Positions 26,388-36,017 of a stretch of 64,000 bases of DNA are shown here, in pieces. The position numbers and the translations under genes are program-made. Position 1 is the stretch's first letter; each line of letters begins with the position of its first letter. The DNA is from Pelagimonas phthalicica (GTDB lineage: Bacteria; Pseudomonadota; Alphaproteobacteria; Rhodobacterales; Rhodobacteraceae). Below the pieces are notes generated by a model. It saw only the letters and a program-made list of their open reading frames with translations, made no database searches and was not told the origin of the DNA. Where the stretch lies: contig NZ_SOAP01000002.1 of the NCBI RefSeq assembly GCF_004364805.1, forward strand, positions 372,001 to 436,000, written 5' to 3'.

Positions 26388-27223
26388 GATGGCCCTCCGG
26401 CACCAAACTGGGTTATTTGGCGCAAACCCGCTTCGCGCAGCAGTGCCGCGCCATGTTTGGGGGTACCTCCGCGTGGGAAGACAAAGCCGCGCGCGGCCCC
26501 GGTATGTGCAATGACGTAGCCGGCAGCACCCAGGGCTTTGGCCAAGTCTGGCGTCGGGTCTTGGGCCGCGCTGCGCAAAGCCAGATTACGACGGGCTGAT
26601 TCCGAACTCAGTTCTGCCAGTTCTTCCACGGGGGATTGCGGCGAAAGTGTTTTCCAAGCCGAAACCAGGTCGCTGATATCGGCGAAATTCACGTCACTGG
26701 CCTTTGTTCTTTGGCAAGGGCCCCAGAACCCGCCAATGACCTCAAAGCGCGGCAAAGCGGGCAGTTGCGCGATTGTTTCGGCCCGACGTGAGGCCCAAAG
26801 GAGGCGTTCCGGGCTCGAAAACATCAGCGGATCGGTCGCACCTTCGATCGCGAGGCAGGCTTTGGCTATATTGTGCGGTGTTGCGGCTGTACCGGCAAGC
26901 CTTGCCAGCGCAACAAGAGCGGCGGTCGACGCTCCGGCACCGCCACCCGGTGGCATGTCGGCGCGCAAGGTAAAGCGGAATTGGGCAGGGCAATTGAGGT
27001 GGTTTAGAAAACGCCGTGCCGATACGGTGTCGGAAATCCGTTGCCCGCTGAACAGGTGGTATTGCGCGGCTGGGATCGCCCGGGCGTGTACCGCCAAACT
27101 CGGGCAGGGTAGGGTGACCAGTACCAACGGCCCGTCCTTGCCGAGACGCCCTTGCAAAAGCTCTCCGAAATGGCCGGCGACGGATGTGATCTTGGCCCGA
27201 GACGGTTTGAATACAGCTCTCAT
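26384..27223 (-). CDS. bluE: GHMP-type L-threonine kinase (BluE/PduX-like)
   Basis: A 279-residue GHMP kinase. The N-terminal VAGHFGELLQGRLG matches the PduX-type G-x-x-GELxQG start. The ATP-binding glycine loop is MPPGGGAGASTAALVALARLA (about residues 89-109), and a C-terminal HTGAARGFVF follows. Phosphorylation of L-threonine supplies the substrate of the neighbouring decarboxylase. Rhodobacterales are reported to use a distinct threonine kinase, BluE, for this step, and the gene order (phosphatase-kinase-cbiB-decarboxylase-bluB) fits. Family and role are well supported; the exact name rests on recall. Confidence 0.82.
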   Translation of the reverse strand: MRAVFKPSRAKITSVAGHFGELLQGRLGKDGPLVLVTLPCPSLAVHARAIPAAQYHLFSGQRISDTVSARRFLNHLNCPAQFRFTLRADMPPGGGAGASTAALVALARLAGTAATPHNIAKACLAIEGATDPLMFSSPERLLWASRRAETIAQLPALPRFEVIGGFWGPCQRTKASDVNFADISDLVSAWKTLSPQSPVEELAELSSESARRNLALRSAAQDPTPDLAKALGAAGYVIAHTGAARGFVFPRGGTPKHGAALLREAGLRQITQFGAGGPS

Positions 27224-27789
27224 ATGCAGCGATTGACGTCATTGATGCAGAAAACGCCCCCTTGCAGTTTCGTAAGGCGGGTCACTGACAGGTTTGCAAT
27301 ATCAAAACGCAGCGCTGTGGGTACACCGCCCAAAACAACCGAAAGCGCCGCTCGGATACTGCCGGCATGGGCGACAATCGCGGTCTTGCCCGAGGGCAGA
27401 TCGGCCAAAACTGGGTCTACCCGCGCACAGACATCCAGAAAGTTTTCGCCATTTGGGGGCGCAAAGGATGCCAAGTCTTGGCCATCCATCGGTCCGAGAT
27501 CGGGCAGGGCAGCATAGGGTTGCCCCTCCCAATCACCCAGATCCTGTTCCCACAAAGCCGGTTCCAACACGGGATTGGCATCGGGCCAGATGGCCGCGCT
27601 CGTTTCAATGCAACGCTGTGCTGGGCTGGACAGAACGCGGTCCATGGTTGGCAAAGCAGAGCGCAGCCGCGCAAAATGATCGGAATCACTGCAATCCGCC
27701 GCAATATCGCGGCGACCATAAACACGACCATCCTGAATGACAGGCGCATGCCGTATCAAAAAGATCTCTGTCGCGACATGGTCTTGCAC
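27220..27789 (-). CDS. Histidine phosphatase, probable alpha-ribazole-5'-phosphate phosphatase
   Basis: A 189-residue product if translation starts at GTG 27789 (VQDHVATEIFLIRHAPV). This start has an AGAGGA ribosome binding site about nine bases upstream. An ATG at 27834 gives 15 more residues but has no visible site and leaves only six bases to the divergent cobU. Histidine phosphatase motifs: LIRHAP (catalytic His), WEQDLGDWEGQ, VAHAGSIRA. Such an enzyme (CobC in Salmonella) dephosphorylates alpha-ribazole phosphate or cobalamin phosphate in the last assembly step. Overlap with the kinase gene supports the role. Confidence 0.85.
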   Translation of the reverse strand: MQDHVATEIFLIRHAPVIQDGRVYGRRDIAADCSDSDHFARLRSALPTMDRVLSSPAQRCIETSAAIWPDANPVLEPALWEQDLGDWEGQPYAALPDLGPMDGQDLASFAPPNGENFLDVCARVDPVLADLPSGKTAIVAHAGSIRAALSVVLGGVPTALRFDIANLSVTRLTKLQGGVFCINDVNRCI

Positions 27790-27840
27790 TGTCGTTATTC
27801 CTCTTTCGCTCGCGCTCTGTTTCTGCTTTTTCATAGCGCC

Positions 27841-28360
<520 letters not shown>

Positions 28361-28377
<17 letters not shown>

Positions 28378-29377
28378 ACTGACGGCGTTGGATGCGTTGA
28401 AAGATAAGGTTGCGGATCTGCCGCAAGTCGACAATGCCGCCGCTGACGCCGCCCGTGCGCGCCAGGATAGCCTGACCAAACCCCCCGGTGCCCTGGGTCG
28501 CCTTGAGGAATTGGCGATCTTTATGGCCGGTTGGCAAGCTGTCGAAACGCCAGTGATCAACAAGGCACAAGCGCTTATTTTTGCGGGAAACCACGGCGTC
28601 TGTGCGCAAGGCGTAAACCCGTTCCCACAAGAGGTGACCGTGCAAATGGTCGCCAATTTCGAAGCGGGCGGCGCAGCGATCAATCAGCTTTGTCAGGCCA
28701 ACGGGGCCGATTTGTCGGTCATTGCTTTGAACTTGGACAATCCGACCCGGGATTTCACAGTGCATCCGGCCATGTCAGCCGAAGAAACGCTGAGCGCGAT
28801 CAATGCCGGGGCCGCTGCGGTCGATCTGGATGCTGACATTCTGATTCTTGGCGAGATGGGCATTGGAAATTCCACAGTGGCCGCGGCCTTGGCCCATGCG
28901 GTCTTTGGTGGGACCGCCTTGGATTGGGTGGGTCGCGGGACCGGTTCTGATGATGAAGGCGTCAAGCGTAAGGTTGATGTTGTCGAACGCGCCGTCGCTT
29001 TGCATGGCGATGCCAACGGGCTTGAGATTCTAAGCACTTTGGGCGGGCGCGAACAGGCCGCGATTTGTGGCGCAGTTCTTGCGGCGCGTGCCGCGCGCAT
29101 TCCGGTTCTGCTGGATGGCTATATTTGCACGGCAGCGACGGCACCACTTTTCGCTGTTGACCCAAGCTTGCTTGACCACTGCCTTGTCGGTCATCGCAGC
29201 GTTGAGCCCGGCCATCAAAAGCTATTGTTTGCCATGAACAAAACCCCGGTTCTGGACTTTGATATGCGCCTTGGTGAAGGCTCTGGTGCCGCGTTGGCCT
29301 TGGGCATTTTGCGCAGCGCCTTGGCCTGTCATAACGGCATGGCCACCTTTGCCGAAGCCGGAGTGTCTGACGCATGA
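28361..29377 (+). CDS. cobT: Nicotinate-nucleotide:dimethylbenzimidazole phosphoribosyltransferase
   Basis: Makes alpha-ribazole 5'-phosphate from nicotinate mononucleotide and the BluB product. The 338-residue protein has QDSLTKPPGALGRLEELA, IFAGNHGVCAQGVNPFPQEV, ILGEMGIGNSTVAAAL and VLLDGYICTAATAPL. The last segment is near the conserved C-terminal catalytic Glu region (here DMRLGEGSGAALAL). Called CobU in Pseudomonas denitrificans; not to be confused with the chelatase subunit also called CobT. It overlaps cobU and cobS. Confidence 0.97.
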
Positions 29378-30126
29378 CCCCCTTTGCCCGCCGCCTGCAA
29401 GAGCTGAGACTGGCGGGCATGTTGCTGACGCGCGTGCCAATGGGCACGCTGCGGGAGCCGATTCCCAGCCTGCCAGATGCGCGATGGGCCTATCCGGTTA
29501 TCGGTTTGGGGCTTGGTCTGGTGATGGCCTTGTTCGCTAGCGGCGCGGCGTTTCTGGGATTTCACCCAGGCATCACCGCGCTTTTGGTGGTGGCGATTGG
29601 CGTTTTGTTGACCGGAGCCATGCACGAAGACGGAATGGCTGATCTGGCTGATGGGCTTGGCGGGGGGCGCGACAAAAAACACCGTCTCGAAATCATGCGC
29701 GACAGCCGGATTGGCAGCTATGGTGTGCTGGCGCTTGGCCTGACACTGGCGCTCAAGGCGCAAGCAATGCTGGCGGTTTTTGCAGCGGGTTACGTGCTTT
29801 GGCCTTTGCTGGCGATGATGGCCGCCAGCCGTGGTTGCATGTTGCTGGTTCAGGAAACATTGTCACCGGCGCGCAGCGATGGCATGGGTCACAGCGCCCA
29901 TGAACGCGGCGGATGGCGGCCATTCGTTGGATTCGCAATCGCCTCGGTCAGCGTTTTGACACTGGGAACACAGGGTTTCATCGTCCTGACCGCCATGCTA
30001 TGCGCTGCGCTTGCCCTCAGATATCAGGCCAAACGGCTGATTGGTGGCCAAACCGGGGACGTGCTGGGTGCCGTCCAACTGGCCGCCGAATGCGCTGGCT
30101 GGCTGGCCTTGTCTTTGCTTGTCTAA
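29374..30126 (+). CDS. cobS: Adenosylcobinamide-GDP ribazoletransferase
   Basis: Inner-membrane enzyme that joins AdoCbi-GDP with alpha-ribazole phosphate to complete the nucleotide loop (CobV in Pseudomonas). The 250-residue product has about six hydrophobic segments. It carries the family motif AMHEDGMADLADGLGGGRDKKHRLEIM split over the second cytoplasmic loop (about residues 80-107), then RDSRIGSYGVLAL. The Asp-rich DGMADLADG would bind Mg2+ and substrate. Last gene of cobU-cobT-cobS; no clear terminator seen after it. Confidence 0.96.
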   Translation: MTPFARRLQELRLAGMLLTRVPMGTLREPIPSLPDARWAYPVIGLGLGLVMALFASGAAFLGFHPGITALLVVAIGVLLTGAMHEDGMADLADGLGGGRDKKHRLEIMRDSRIGSYGVLALGLTLALKAQAMLAVFAAGYVLWPLLAMMAASRGCMLLVQETLSPARSDGMGHSAHERGGWRPFVGFAIASVSVLTLGTQGFIVLTAMLCAALALRYQAKRLIGGQTGDVLGAVQLAAECAGWLALSLLV

Positions 30127-30182
30127 GCAAAGGAACAGGGCCGAAGCCAAATTTTATGTTGAGTCTGGCTTTGTGTTGAATC

Positions 30183-30259
30183 TGGTAGGCCCGGAGGGAC
30201 TTGAACCCCCAACCAAGGCGTTATGAGCACCCTGCTCTAACCAATTGAGCTACAGGCCC
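30183..30259 (-). tRNA. tRNA with CAU anticodon (Ile2 or elongator Met)
   Basis: The minus strand folds as a full cloverleaf of 77 nt including CCA. The acceptor is GGGCCTG/CGGGCCT (G1-U72 wobble), the D arm GCTC...GAGC, the anticodon loop CTCATAA, and the T arm GGGGG-TTCAAGT-CCCTC. The CAT anticodon allows elongator Met or lysidine-modified Ile2. The GGGCCTGTAGCTC 5' half resembles alphaproteobacterial Ile tRNAs, so Ile2 is somewhat favoured, but not proven. Confidence 0.95.
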
Positions 30260-30441
30260 ACCGTATCGCTTTACGTATCAGACCGGTATCCGGCGTCAAG
30301 CCGTCAACTTCGGCGCGAAGTGTGGGATAAATTCGGGTTGCGACATGGCCAGACATTGAAGTGTGGCGGCGGATGGGCTATCGCGGCGCAAAGCCTGCAA
30401 ATGCGGGCGTTTCAGACGATATCTCGATCAAGGGGACCGCT

Positions 30442-31488
30442 ATGAGCGATGGTAAGAACGGGCTGACCTATGCAGAGGCAGGCGTGGATATTGACGCAGG
30501 CAATGCCTTGGTCGAGCGGATCAAACCGGCGGCGAAACGCACCAACCGCTCTGGCGTGATGAGCGGGCTTGGCGGTTTTGGCGCTCTCTTTGATCTCAAG
30601 GATGCCGGTTACAATGATCCGATCCTTGTTGGGGCCACCGATGGTGTCGGCACCAAGCTGCGGATTGCCATTGATACCGGTCATGTGGACGGGGTTGGCA
30701 TCGATCTGGTTGCCATGTGCGTCAATGATCTGGTGTGCCAGGGGGCGGAACCGCTGTTCTTCCTTGATTACTTTGCGACCGGCAAGCTGGATACAGATAC
30801 CGCTGCTCGTGTTGTCGAAGGCATTGCCGGGGGCTGCGTTCTGTCCGGCTGTGCGCTGATCGGTGGCGAAACCGCGGAAATGCCGGGCATGTATCCGGCG
30901 GGTGATTTTGACCTGGCCGGGTTCTCGGTTGGCGCGATGGAGCGCGGCACCGCATTGCCCGCAGGTGTCAAAGAGGGCGACGTTCTGCTCGGCCTTGGCT
31001 CTGACGGTGTTCATTCCAACGGCTACTCGCTTGTGCGCAAGTTGGTCGAGGTCTCGGGACTTGGCTGGGATGCCGATTGCCCCTGGGGCGAAGGATCGCT
31101 GGGCGCAGCCTTGCTGACGCCGACGCGCCTTTATGTAAAACAATGCCTTGCGGCGATCCGCGCGGGCGGTGTGCATGCTTTGGCCCATATCACCGGCGGC
31201 GGGCTGACCGAAAACCTGCCGCGCGTTCTGCCGGAAGGGCTGGGGGCCGAGATTGATCTCAGCGCCTGGAGCCTGCCTCCTGTTTTCAAGTGGATGCAAG
31301 AGACCGGCGGGATCGAAACCGCTGAAATGCTCAAGACATTCAACTGTGGTATGGGCATGGTCCTGGCCGTTGATGCCGAGCAGGCGGATGCGCTGGAAAC
31401 TCTGCTGAGCGACGCAGGCGAAAACGTCGCGCGTTTGGGCCGTGTCGTTCCGGGCGAAGGGGTGTCCTATAGCGGAACCCTTGCATGA
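30442..31488 (+). CDS. purM: Phosphoribosylformylglycinamidine cyclo-ligase
   Basis: ATP-dependent ring closure giving aminoimidazole ribotide in purine synthesis. With the ATG at 30442 the protein has 348 residues: [60 protein letters not shown] and [13 protein letters not shown], all PurM hallmarks. The in-frame extension upstream (30361) has no family support. The stop overlaps the purN start as ATGA. The 180-bp upstream stretch after the tRNA shows no recognisable purine riboswitch. Confidence 0.97.
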   Translation: MSDGKNGLTYAEAGVDIDAGNALVERIKPAAKRTNRSGVMSGLGGFGALFDLKDAGYNDPILVGATDGVGTKLRIAIDTGHVDGVGIDLVAMCVNDLVCQGAEPLFFLDYFATGKLDTDTAARVVEGIAGGCVLSGCALIGGETAEMPGMYPAGDFDLAGFSVGAMERGTALPAGVKEGDVLLGLGSDGVHSNGYSLVRKLVEVSGLGWDADCPWGEGSLGAALLTPTRLYVKQCLAAIRAGGVHALAHITGGGLTENLPRVLPEGLGAEIDLSAWSLPPVFKWMQETGGIETAEMLKTFNCGMGMVLAVDAEQADALETLLSDAGENVARLGRVVPGEGVSYSGTLA

Positions 31489-32075
31489 AGCGGGTCGCTA
31501 TCCTGATTTCGGGGGGCGGATCCAATATGGTTCGCCTTGCCGAGGACATGAGCGATGATCATCCGGCGCGCCCGGTTTTGGTCCTGTCGAACAATCCCGA
31601 TGCCGGTGGTCTGGCCAAGGCTGCGCAGATGGGGATTGCAACCGAGGTTGTTGATCACCGCGACTTTAAAGGTGATCGCGAAGGGTTTGAAAGAAAACTG
31701 ATTTCAGTTATTGACCCTTACGCGCCCGACATTCTGGCGCTGGCCGGGTTCATGCGTATTCTGACCGAAGAATTCGTGACCCATTACGCCGGTCGCGTGC
31801 TGAACATTCACCCATCTTTACTGCCCAAATACAAAGGGTTGCACACCCATGCGCGCGCGATTGAGGCTGGGGACAAGGAGGCCGGTTGCAGTGTGCACGA
31901 GGTCACGGCTGAACTTGATGGTGGCCCGATCCTTGGTCAAGCGCGGGTTCCGATAGTGGCGGGTGATACGTCAGATGATTTGGCCGCACGGGTTTTGGTG
32001 CAAGAGCACAAACTCTATCCAGCGGTGCTGCGTCGCTTTGCGGTTGGCGATAAGACACCGGTTTTACTGCCTTAA
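31485..32075 (+). CDS. purN: Phosphoribosylglycinamide formyltransferase
   Basis: Transfers a formyl group from 10-formyl-THF to GAR. The 196-residue product has [30 protein letters not shown], the signature [20 protein letters not shown] with catalytic Asn and His, and [18 protein letters not shown] with the catalytic Asp. Its ATG overlaps the purM stop. About 105 bases separate it from rnd. An 8-bp stem (TGGCGCGC/GCGCGCCA, 32085-32118) lies there, with no T run after it. Confidence 0.97.
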   Translation: MKRVAILISGGGSNMVRLAEDMSDDHPARPVLVLSNNPDAGGLAKAAQMGIATEVVDHRDFKGDREGFERKLISVIDPYAPDILALAGFMRILTEEFVTHYAGRVLNIHPSLLPKYKGLHTHARAIEAGDKEAGCSVHEVTAELDGGPILGQARVPIVAGDTSDDLAARVLVQEHKLYPAVLRRFAVGDKTPVLLP

Positions 32076-32179
32076 ATTCTGAATTGGCGCGCCGTTTGGG
32101 TTGTGTTTTCGCGCGCCACAGGGTTAGCTGTCTGAAAACTCGCGCCAAAAAGATAAAGACAACAAAGAAAAGGCTGCGC

Positions 32180-33337
32180 ATGCAGACGATCAGCACGACC
32201 CAGGACCTCGCCGCTTTTTGCGACCGCGCCAAAGGCCAACCTTATGTTACGGTTGATACGGAGTTTCTTCGCGAACGCACCTATTACTCGAAACTCTGCC
32301 TGATCCAATTGGCTTTGCCGGGGGACAAGGTCGAGGATGCGGTGCTGGTGGATCCCTTGGTTGATGGCTTGTCTCTGGATCCGCTACTGGATCTGTTTCG
32401 CGATGAAAACACTGTCAAAGTCTTTCATGCCGCGCGTCAGGATCTGGAAATTTTCTATATTGATCATGGCGTTATTCCAAAGCCTTTGTTCGATACGCAA
32501 GTGGCGGCCATGGTGTGCGGTTTTGGCGAACAGGTCGGTTACGAGACACTGGTCAAACGTATCGCCAAACAGCAGCTCGATAAAAGCTCGCGCTTTACTG
32601 ATTGGTCCCGGCGCCCGCTGACGGATGCACAAAAGACCTATGCCTTGGCGGATGTGACCCATCTGCGCCAGATTTACGAGTTCCTCTCGCGCAAGTTGAA
32701 AGAAACCGGTCGCGCCCGTTGGGTCGGCGAGGAAATCGCCATATTGCTCGATCCCGAAACCTATATCACACGCCCGGAAGAGGCTTGGAAACGGGTCAAA
32801 ACCCGCTCCAATTCGGTGCGCTTCCTTGCGGTTGTTCGGGCCTTGGCACAGTTTCGCGAGTCCCATGCCCAATCCAGAAACATCCCGCGCAATCGGGTGT
32901 TTAAGGATGACGCCTTGGTCGAGCTGGCCTCCACCAAACCTGCCACAATGCAGGATTTGGGGCGGTCCCGGCTTTTGCTGCGCGAAGCCCGCAAGGGCGA
33001 CATTGCCGAAGGTATTCTGGCAGCAATCCAGGCCGGTTTGAATTGCCCACCGGATCAAATGCCGAAAGTCTCCAAAGAGCGGGACAAACAACAGGTGAAC
33101 CCGGCCTTGGCGGATTTGCTGCGCGTCTTGTTGAAAGCCAAAACCGAAAATTACGGCGTGGCGTCAAAACTGATTGCGCCAGCATCAGACCTTGATTTGA
33201 TTGCGTCAGGTGAGCGTGACGTTGCCGCTCTGCGCGGATGGCGCCGCGAAGTCTTTGGAGAGGATGCACTGCGTCTTTGCCAAGGCGAAATTGCCTTGGC
33301 GGCCAAAGGCAAAAATGTCGTGGTGATTGAAACCTAA
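32180..33337 (+). CDS. rnd: Ribonuclease D
   Basis: 3'-5' exoribonuclease acting in tRNA and stable RNA 3' maturation. The 385-residue protein from the ATG at 32180 has the DEDD exonuclease motifs: YVTVDTEFLRERTYY (Exo I), FHAARQDLEIFYID (Exo II), and the Exo III region YALADVTHLRQIYEFL. One HRDC domain follows (about residues 205-285). The upstream in-frame extension from 32084 lacks homology and overlaps the purN flank. It converges with the lipoprotein gene 16 bp away. Confidence 0.94.
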   Translation: MQTISTTQDLAAFCDRAKGQPYVTVDTEFLRERTYYSKLCLIQLALPGDKVEDAVLVDPLVDGLSLDPLLDLFRDENTVKVFHAARQDLEIFYIDHGVIPKPLFDTQVAAMVCGFGEQVGYETLVKRIAKQQLDKSSRFTDWSRRPLTDAQKTYALADVTHLRQIYEFLSRKLKETGRARWVGEEIAILLDPETYITRPEEAWKRVKTRSNSVRFLAVVRALAQFRESHAQSRNIPRNRVFKDDALVELASTKPATMQDLGRSRLLLREARKGDIAEGILAAIQAGLNCPPDQMPKVSKERDKQQVNPALADLLRVLLKAKTENYGVASKLIAPASDLDLIASGERDVAALRGWRREVFGEDALRLCQGEIALAAKGKNVVVIET

Positions 33338-33353
33338 CGTCGGGTGCGCCGGG

Positions 33354-33857
33354 TTACCGGCGCGACACGCGCGCGTTATTTGCCGCAACAACACGGATTT
33401 GGCGAATCCCGGCCAGCTGGTTATCCGTCAGCCAGATTGCCGCAGTCACGGTCCGAGAAGCTTCGCTGCCAACTGGACCACGTGCCTGCAACGCTTTGAA
33501 AGCAAAGGTCAACGTGGTTTCGTTGCTTTGTTCTTTCACGGGGACAAGCTTAACGTCAAACGCGTTTTGCTGCGCTGTCACACCCGAGGCACGCACAATC
33601 GCGCCACCTGGGCGGCGCTCCACCAAAAGTTGTGTGACCTCGGCGATCTCCCAACCTTTATAGCTCTCATCCTTTTCCTTTCGGAAAAGCGAAGCGCGTC
33701 GTTTCGGGATCAATGGATTGACATTGGCCTCTGTGGCAACCGGCTCGGATTTGCTGCGCCCAAACCAGTTGAACGGATTGACCACCGAGTCGCGCACCGC
33801 GCCACAGCTGGTCAGAACCAGCATAGAAACAACAAGAACGGAAATCGGTTTTTTCAT
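33354..33857 (-). CDS. Putative outer-membrane/periplasmic lipoprotein
   Basis: From the ATG at 33857 the product is 167 residues. A type II signal peptide, MKKPISVLVVSMLVLTSCG, has the lipobox LTSC, so the mature protein would begin at Cys-18. The remainder has a basic segment (KRRASLFRKEKDE) and a beta-rich part (EIAEVTQLLVERRPGGAIVRA...). It is a conserved-looking Rhodobacterales hypothetical of unknown function. Asn-Pro-Phe-Asn-Trp-Phe-Gly-Arg after the lipid anchor resembles other small envelope lipoproteins. The divergent neighbour is sufE. Confidence 0.75.
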   Translation of the reverse strand: MKKPISVLVVSMLVLTSCGAVRDSVVNPFNWFGRSKSEPVATEANVNPLIPKRRASLFRKEKDESYKGWEIAEVTQLLVERRPGGAIVRASGVTAQQNAFDVKLVPVKEQSNETTLTFAFKALQARGPVGSEASRTVTAAIWLTDNQLAGIRQIRVVAANNARVSRR

Positions 33858-33996
33858 TTCAATCTGCCTCACCCTGCATGGATACCGGGTTAGCGCAATT
33901 TGTCGGGTTTGAAAAGCGCTTGCAGGGCTGGACCTTTGCCATGAGCGGGCTTAGGTCAGAAGGCGCAAGCGCAGAGTGGATAAGAGGAAGACAGGC

Positions 33997-34407
33997 ATGG
34001 CCCAGGCTGCATTCGAAGAGGTGGTCGAAGATTTCGAATTCCTTGACGATTGGGAAGATCGCTATCGCATGGTGATCGAAATGGGCAAGGCTCTGCCGCC
34101 GCTTGATGATGCGCTCAAGGTTGCGGCGAAAAAGGTTGATGGCTGTGCCAGTCAGGTCTGGCTGCATATCACCCCCAAAGATGGCGTTTTCCATTTTCAG
34201 GGTGAAAGTGATGCGATGATCGTGCAGGGGCTGATTGCCCTGCTACATAAGCTTTATGACGGCTTGCCCATCTCCGAAGTTACCGCGGTCGAAGCCCGCG
34301 AAGAGCTTGGCCGCCTCGGCCTGCACGATCACCTATCGGCGCAACGATCCAATGGCTTGCGCTCGATGATCGAACGCATCCGCCTTGAGGCGCAGAACCA
34401 AGTTTGA
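33997..34407 (+). CDS. sufE: SufE family protein
   Basis: Sulfur-acceptor protein that stimulates the SufS cysteine desulfurase in Fe-S cluster assembly. The 136-residue product has LDDWEDRYRMVIEMGKALPPL, KKVDGCASQVWLHI with the sulfur-accepting Cys at about residue 50, and GLIALLHKLYDGLP. The ATG at 33997 has AGAGGA a few bases upstream. No sufS or other suf gene is adjacent, so this is a stand-alone sufE, common in alphaproteobacteria. Confidence 0.93.
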   Translation: MAQAAFEEVVEDFEFLDDWEDRYRMVIEMGKALPPLDDALKVAAKKVDGCASQVWLHITPKDGVFHFQGESDAMIVQGLIALLHKLYDGLPISEVTAVEAREELGRLGLHDHLSAQRSNGLRSMIERIRLEAQNQV

Positions 34408-34432
34408 AAACCCAACGGGCCCTTTTGGGTTT
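34408..34432 (+). terminator. Rho-independent terminator of sufE
   Basis: An 8-bp stem, AAACCCAA (34408-34415) with TTGGGTTT (34425-34432), and a GC-rich 9-nt loop, starting right at the sufE stop and followed by CTTTG. It overlaps the start of the gene-end repeat element. Confidence 0.65.
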
Positions 34433-34476
34433 CTTTGGGCTAAAAATATCCCGGGGGTGCGGGGGCTGGCCCCCGC
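34429..34476 (+). repeat. Gene-end repeat element, copy 2 (after sufE)
   Basis: A 31-nt segment (34429-34459) beginning GTTTCTTTGGGC and ending AATATCCCGGGGGTG. It matches the minus-strand copy after cobF (6693-6663) at 29 of 31 positions. It is followed directly by a perfect 8-bp hairpin GCGGGGGC-TG-GCCCCCGC (34459-34476), the counterpart of the hairpin in copy 1. It lies between convergent sufE and trpE, oriented with sufE. Confidence 0.75.
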
Positions 34477-34488
34477 TCTGACATAAAA

Positions 34489-36003
34489 TCAGCTATTGCC
34501 GTTGCCAGTGAAGCGGGCCGCATCGGCAGCGGCTCGACGGATTGCGTTGGATTTGTGCACGGTCTCTTGGTATTCCGCCTCGGGATCGCTGTCATAGACA
34601 ACGCCGCCACCGGCCTGAATATACAGCTTTTGATCTTTCACAATGGCGGTGCGCAGCGCGATACACATATCCATATCGCCTCCAGCACTGAAATAACCAA
34701 CACCGCCGCCATATACGCCGCGTTTCTCAGGCTCCAACTCGTCGATGATCTCCATCGCGCGCACCTTGGGGGCACCAGACACCGTCCCGGCGGGCATTCC
34801 GGCAAAGAAGGCGGACAGGGCGTCCTGATCCTCGTGCAACTCACCCACCACGTTTGACACGATATGCATCACGTGGCTGTAACGCTCGATAATGAATTCC
34901 TCGGTCGGGCGTACGGTGCCGATCTTGGCCACCCGGCCGACATCATTGCGGCCGAGATCGAGCAGCATCAGATGCTCCGCCAACTCTTTCTTATCGGCCA
35001 GAAGATCCAGCTCCAGCGCCTTGTCCTCTTCGGGGGTCGCGCCGCGTGGGCGGGTCCCGGCGATGGGGCGGATGGTCACCTCATTGCCAAAGACGCGCAC
35101 CAGAATTTCCGGGGACGCCCCGATGACCTGGAAGCCACCAAAGTTGAAGTGGAACATAAAGGGCGACGGGTTGGTGCGTCGCAAAGAGCGATAGAGCGCA
35201 AAGGGCGGCAGTGGGAAATCCTGCGTCCAACGCTGAGCCGGAACAACCTGAAAGATATCACCAGCTTTGATGTAATCCTTGGCCTTTTCCACCGCGTCCA
35301 AATAGCCCTGATGGCTGAAATTCGACTGTGGCACCCCCAGGTCCGCTGCATCACCCAGATCGCGTGCTTGTTGGGGCAGGGCGCGTTCCAGATCGCGCAC
35401 GGCGTCCATCACCCGTTCTGCCGCCTGCGCATAAGCTGCGCGGGCTGACATACCGTCTTGGACCCAAGCCGGGGAAACCACGGTGACCTCGCCTTTGGCA
35501 CCGTCCAGCACCGCAATAACCGACGGTCGCATCATGCAGGCATCCGGCAGGCCAAGAGGGTCCGGATTGATGTTGGGTAAATGCTCCACCAAGCGGATCA
35601 TGTCATAGCCAAGATAGCCGAACAGACCGGCAGAGGCTTGCGGCAGCCCCTCGGGCAGGTTGATCCGGCTTTCGGCCAACAGAGCGCGCAGGTTTGTGAG
35701 CGGGTCACCCTCCTGGTCCTGGAACGTATCCGGATCAAAGCGTGCCGCGCGATTGATCCGCGACTGTGTCCCGTGACATTGCCAGATCAGGTCTGGCTTC
35801 ATCCCGATAATCGAATAGCGCCCGCGGATCTCACCTCCGGTTACCGATTCCAGCATAAAGCTGTCGCGGGCGGCACCAGTCAATTTCAGCATCAGCGAAA
35901 CCGGCGTATCCAGATCGGCGGCCAAACGGGTATAGACGACCTGATTTTGCCCCGCTTGGTAGGCGTTGGCGAAATCGTCAAAAGACGGGGTCAGAGCGGA
36001 CAT
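34489..36003 (-). CDS. trpE: Anthranilate synthase component I
   Basis: Converts chorismate to anthranilate with TrpG. The 504-residue protein has the N-terminal regulatory domain with LLESVTGGEIRGRYS-like residues (here FMLESVTGGEIRGRYSIIG) and the chorismate-binding domain with AGDIFQVVPAQRW, PSPFMFHFNFGG, IAGTRPRGATPEED, LLDLGRNDVGRVAKIG and AGTVSGAPKVRAMEIIDELE. It lies 14 bp after ppiD, as expected in this group. In many relatives trpG-trpD-trpC follow; here trpE is followed by the end of the transcription unit and the convergent sufE. Confidence 0.97.
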   Translation of the reverse strand: MSALTPSFDDFANAYQAGQNQVVYTRLAADLDTPVSLMLKLTGAARDSFMLESVTGGEIRGRYSIIGMKPDLIWQCHGTQSRINRAARFDPDTFQDQEGDPLTNLRALLAESRINLPEGLPQASAGLFGYLGYDMIRLVEHLPNINPDPLGLPDACMMRPSVIAVLDGAKGEVTVVSPAWVQDGMSARAAYAQAAERVMDAVRDLERALPQQARDLGDAADLGVPQSNFSHQGYLDAVEKAKDYIKAGDIFQVVPAQRWTQDFPLPPFALYRSLRRTNPSPFMFHFNFGGFQVIGASPEILVRVFGNEVTIRPIAGTRPRGATPEEDKALELDLLADKKELAEHLMLLDLGRNDVGRVAKIGTVRPTEEFIIERYSHVMHIVSNVVGELHEDQDALSAFFAGMPAGTVSGAPKVRAMEIIDELEPEKRGVYGGGVGYFSAGGDMDMCIALRTAIVKDQKLYIQAGGGVVYDSDPEAEYQETVHKSNAIRRAAADAARFTGNGNS

Positions 36004-36017
36004 ATCGGGTCTGGACC

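Noticed and set aside
27220-27834. ATG at 27834 as the phosphatase start
   Set aside because: No ribosome binding site and only six bases to the divergent cobU start; GTG at 27789 has AGAGGA at good spacing.
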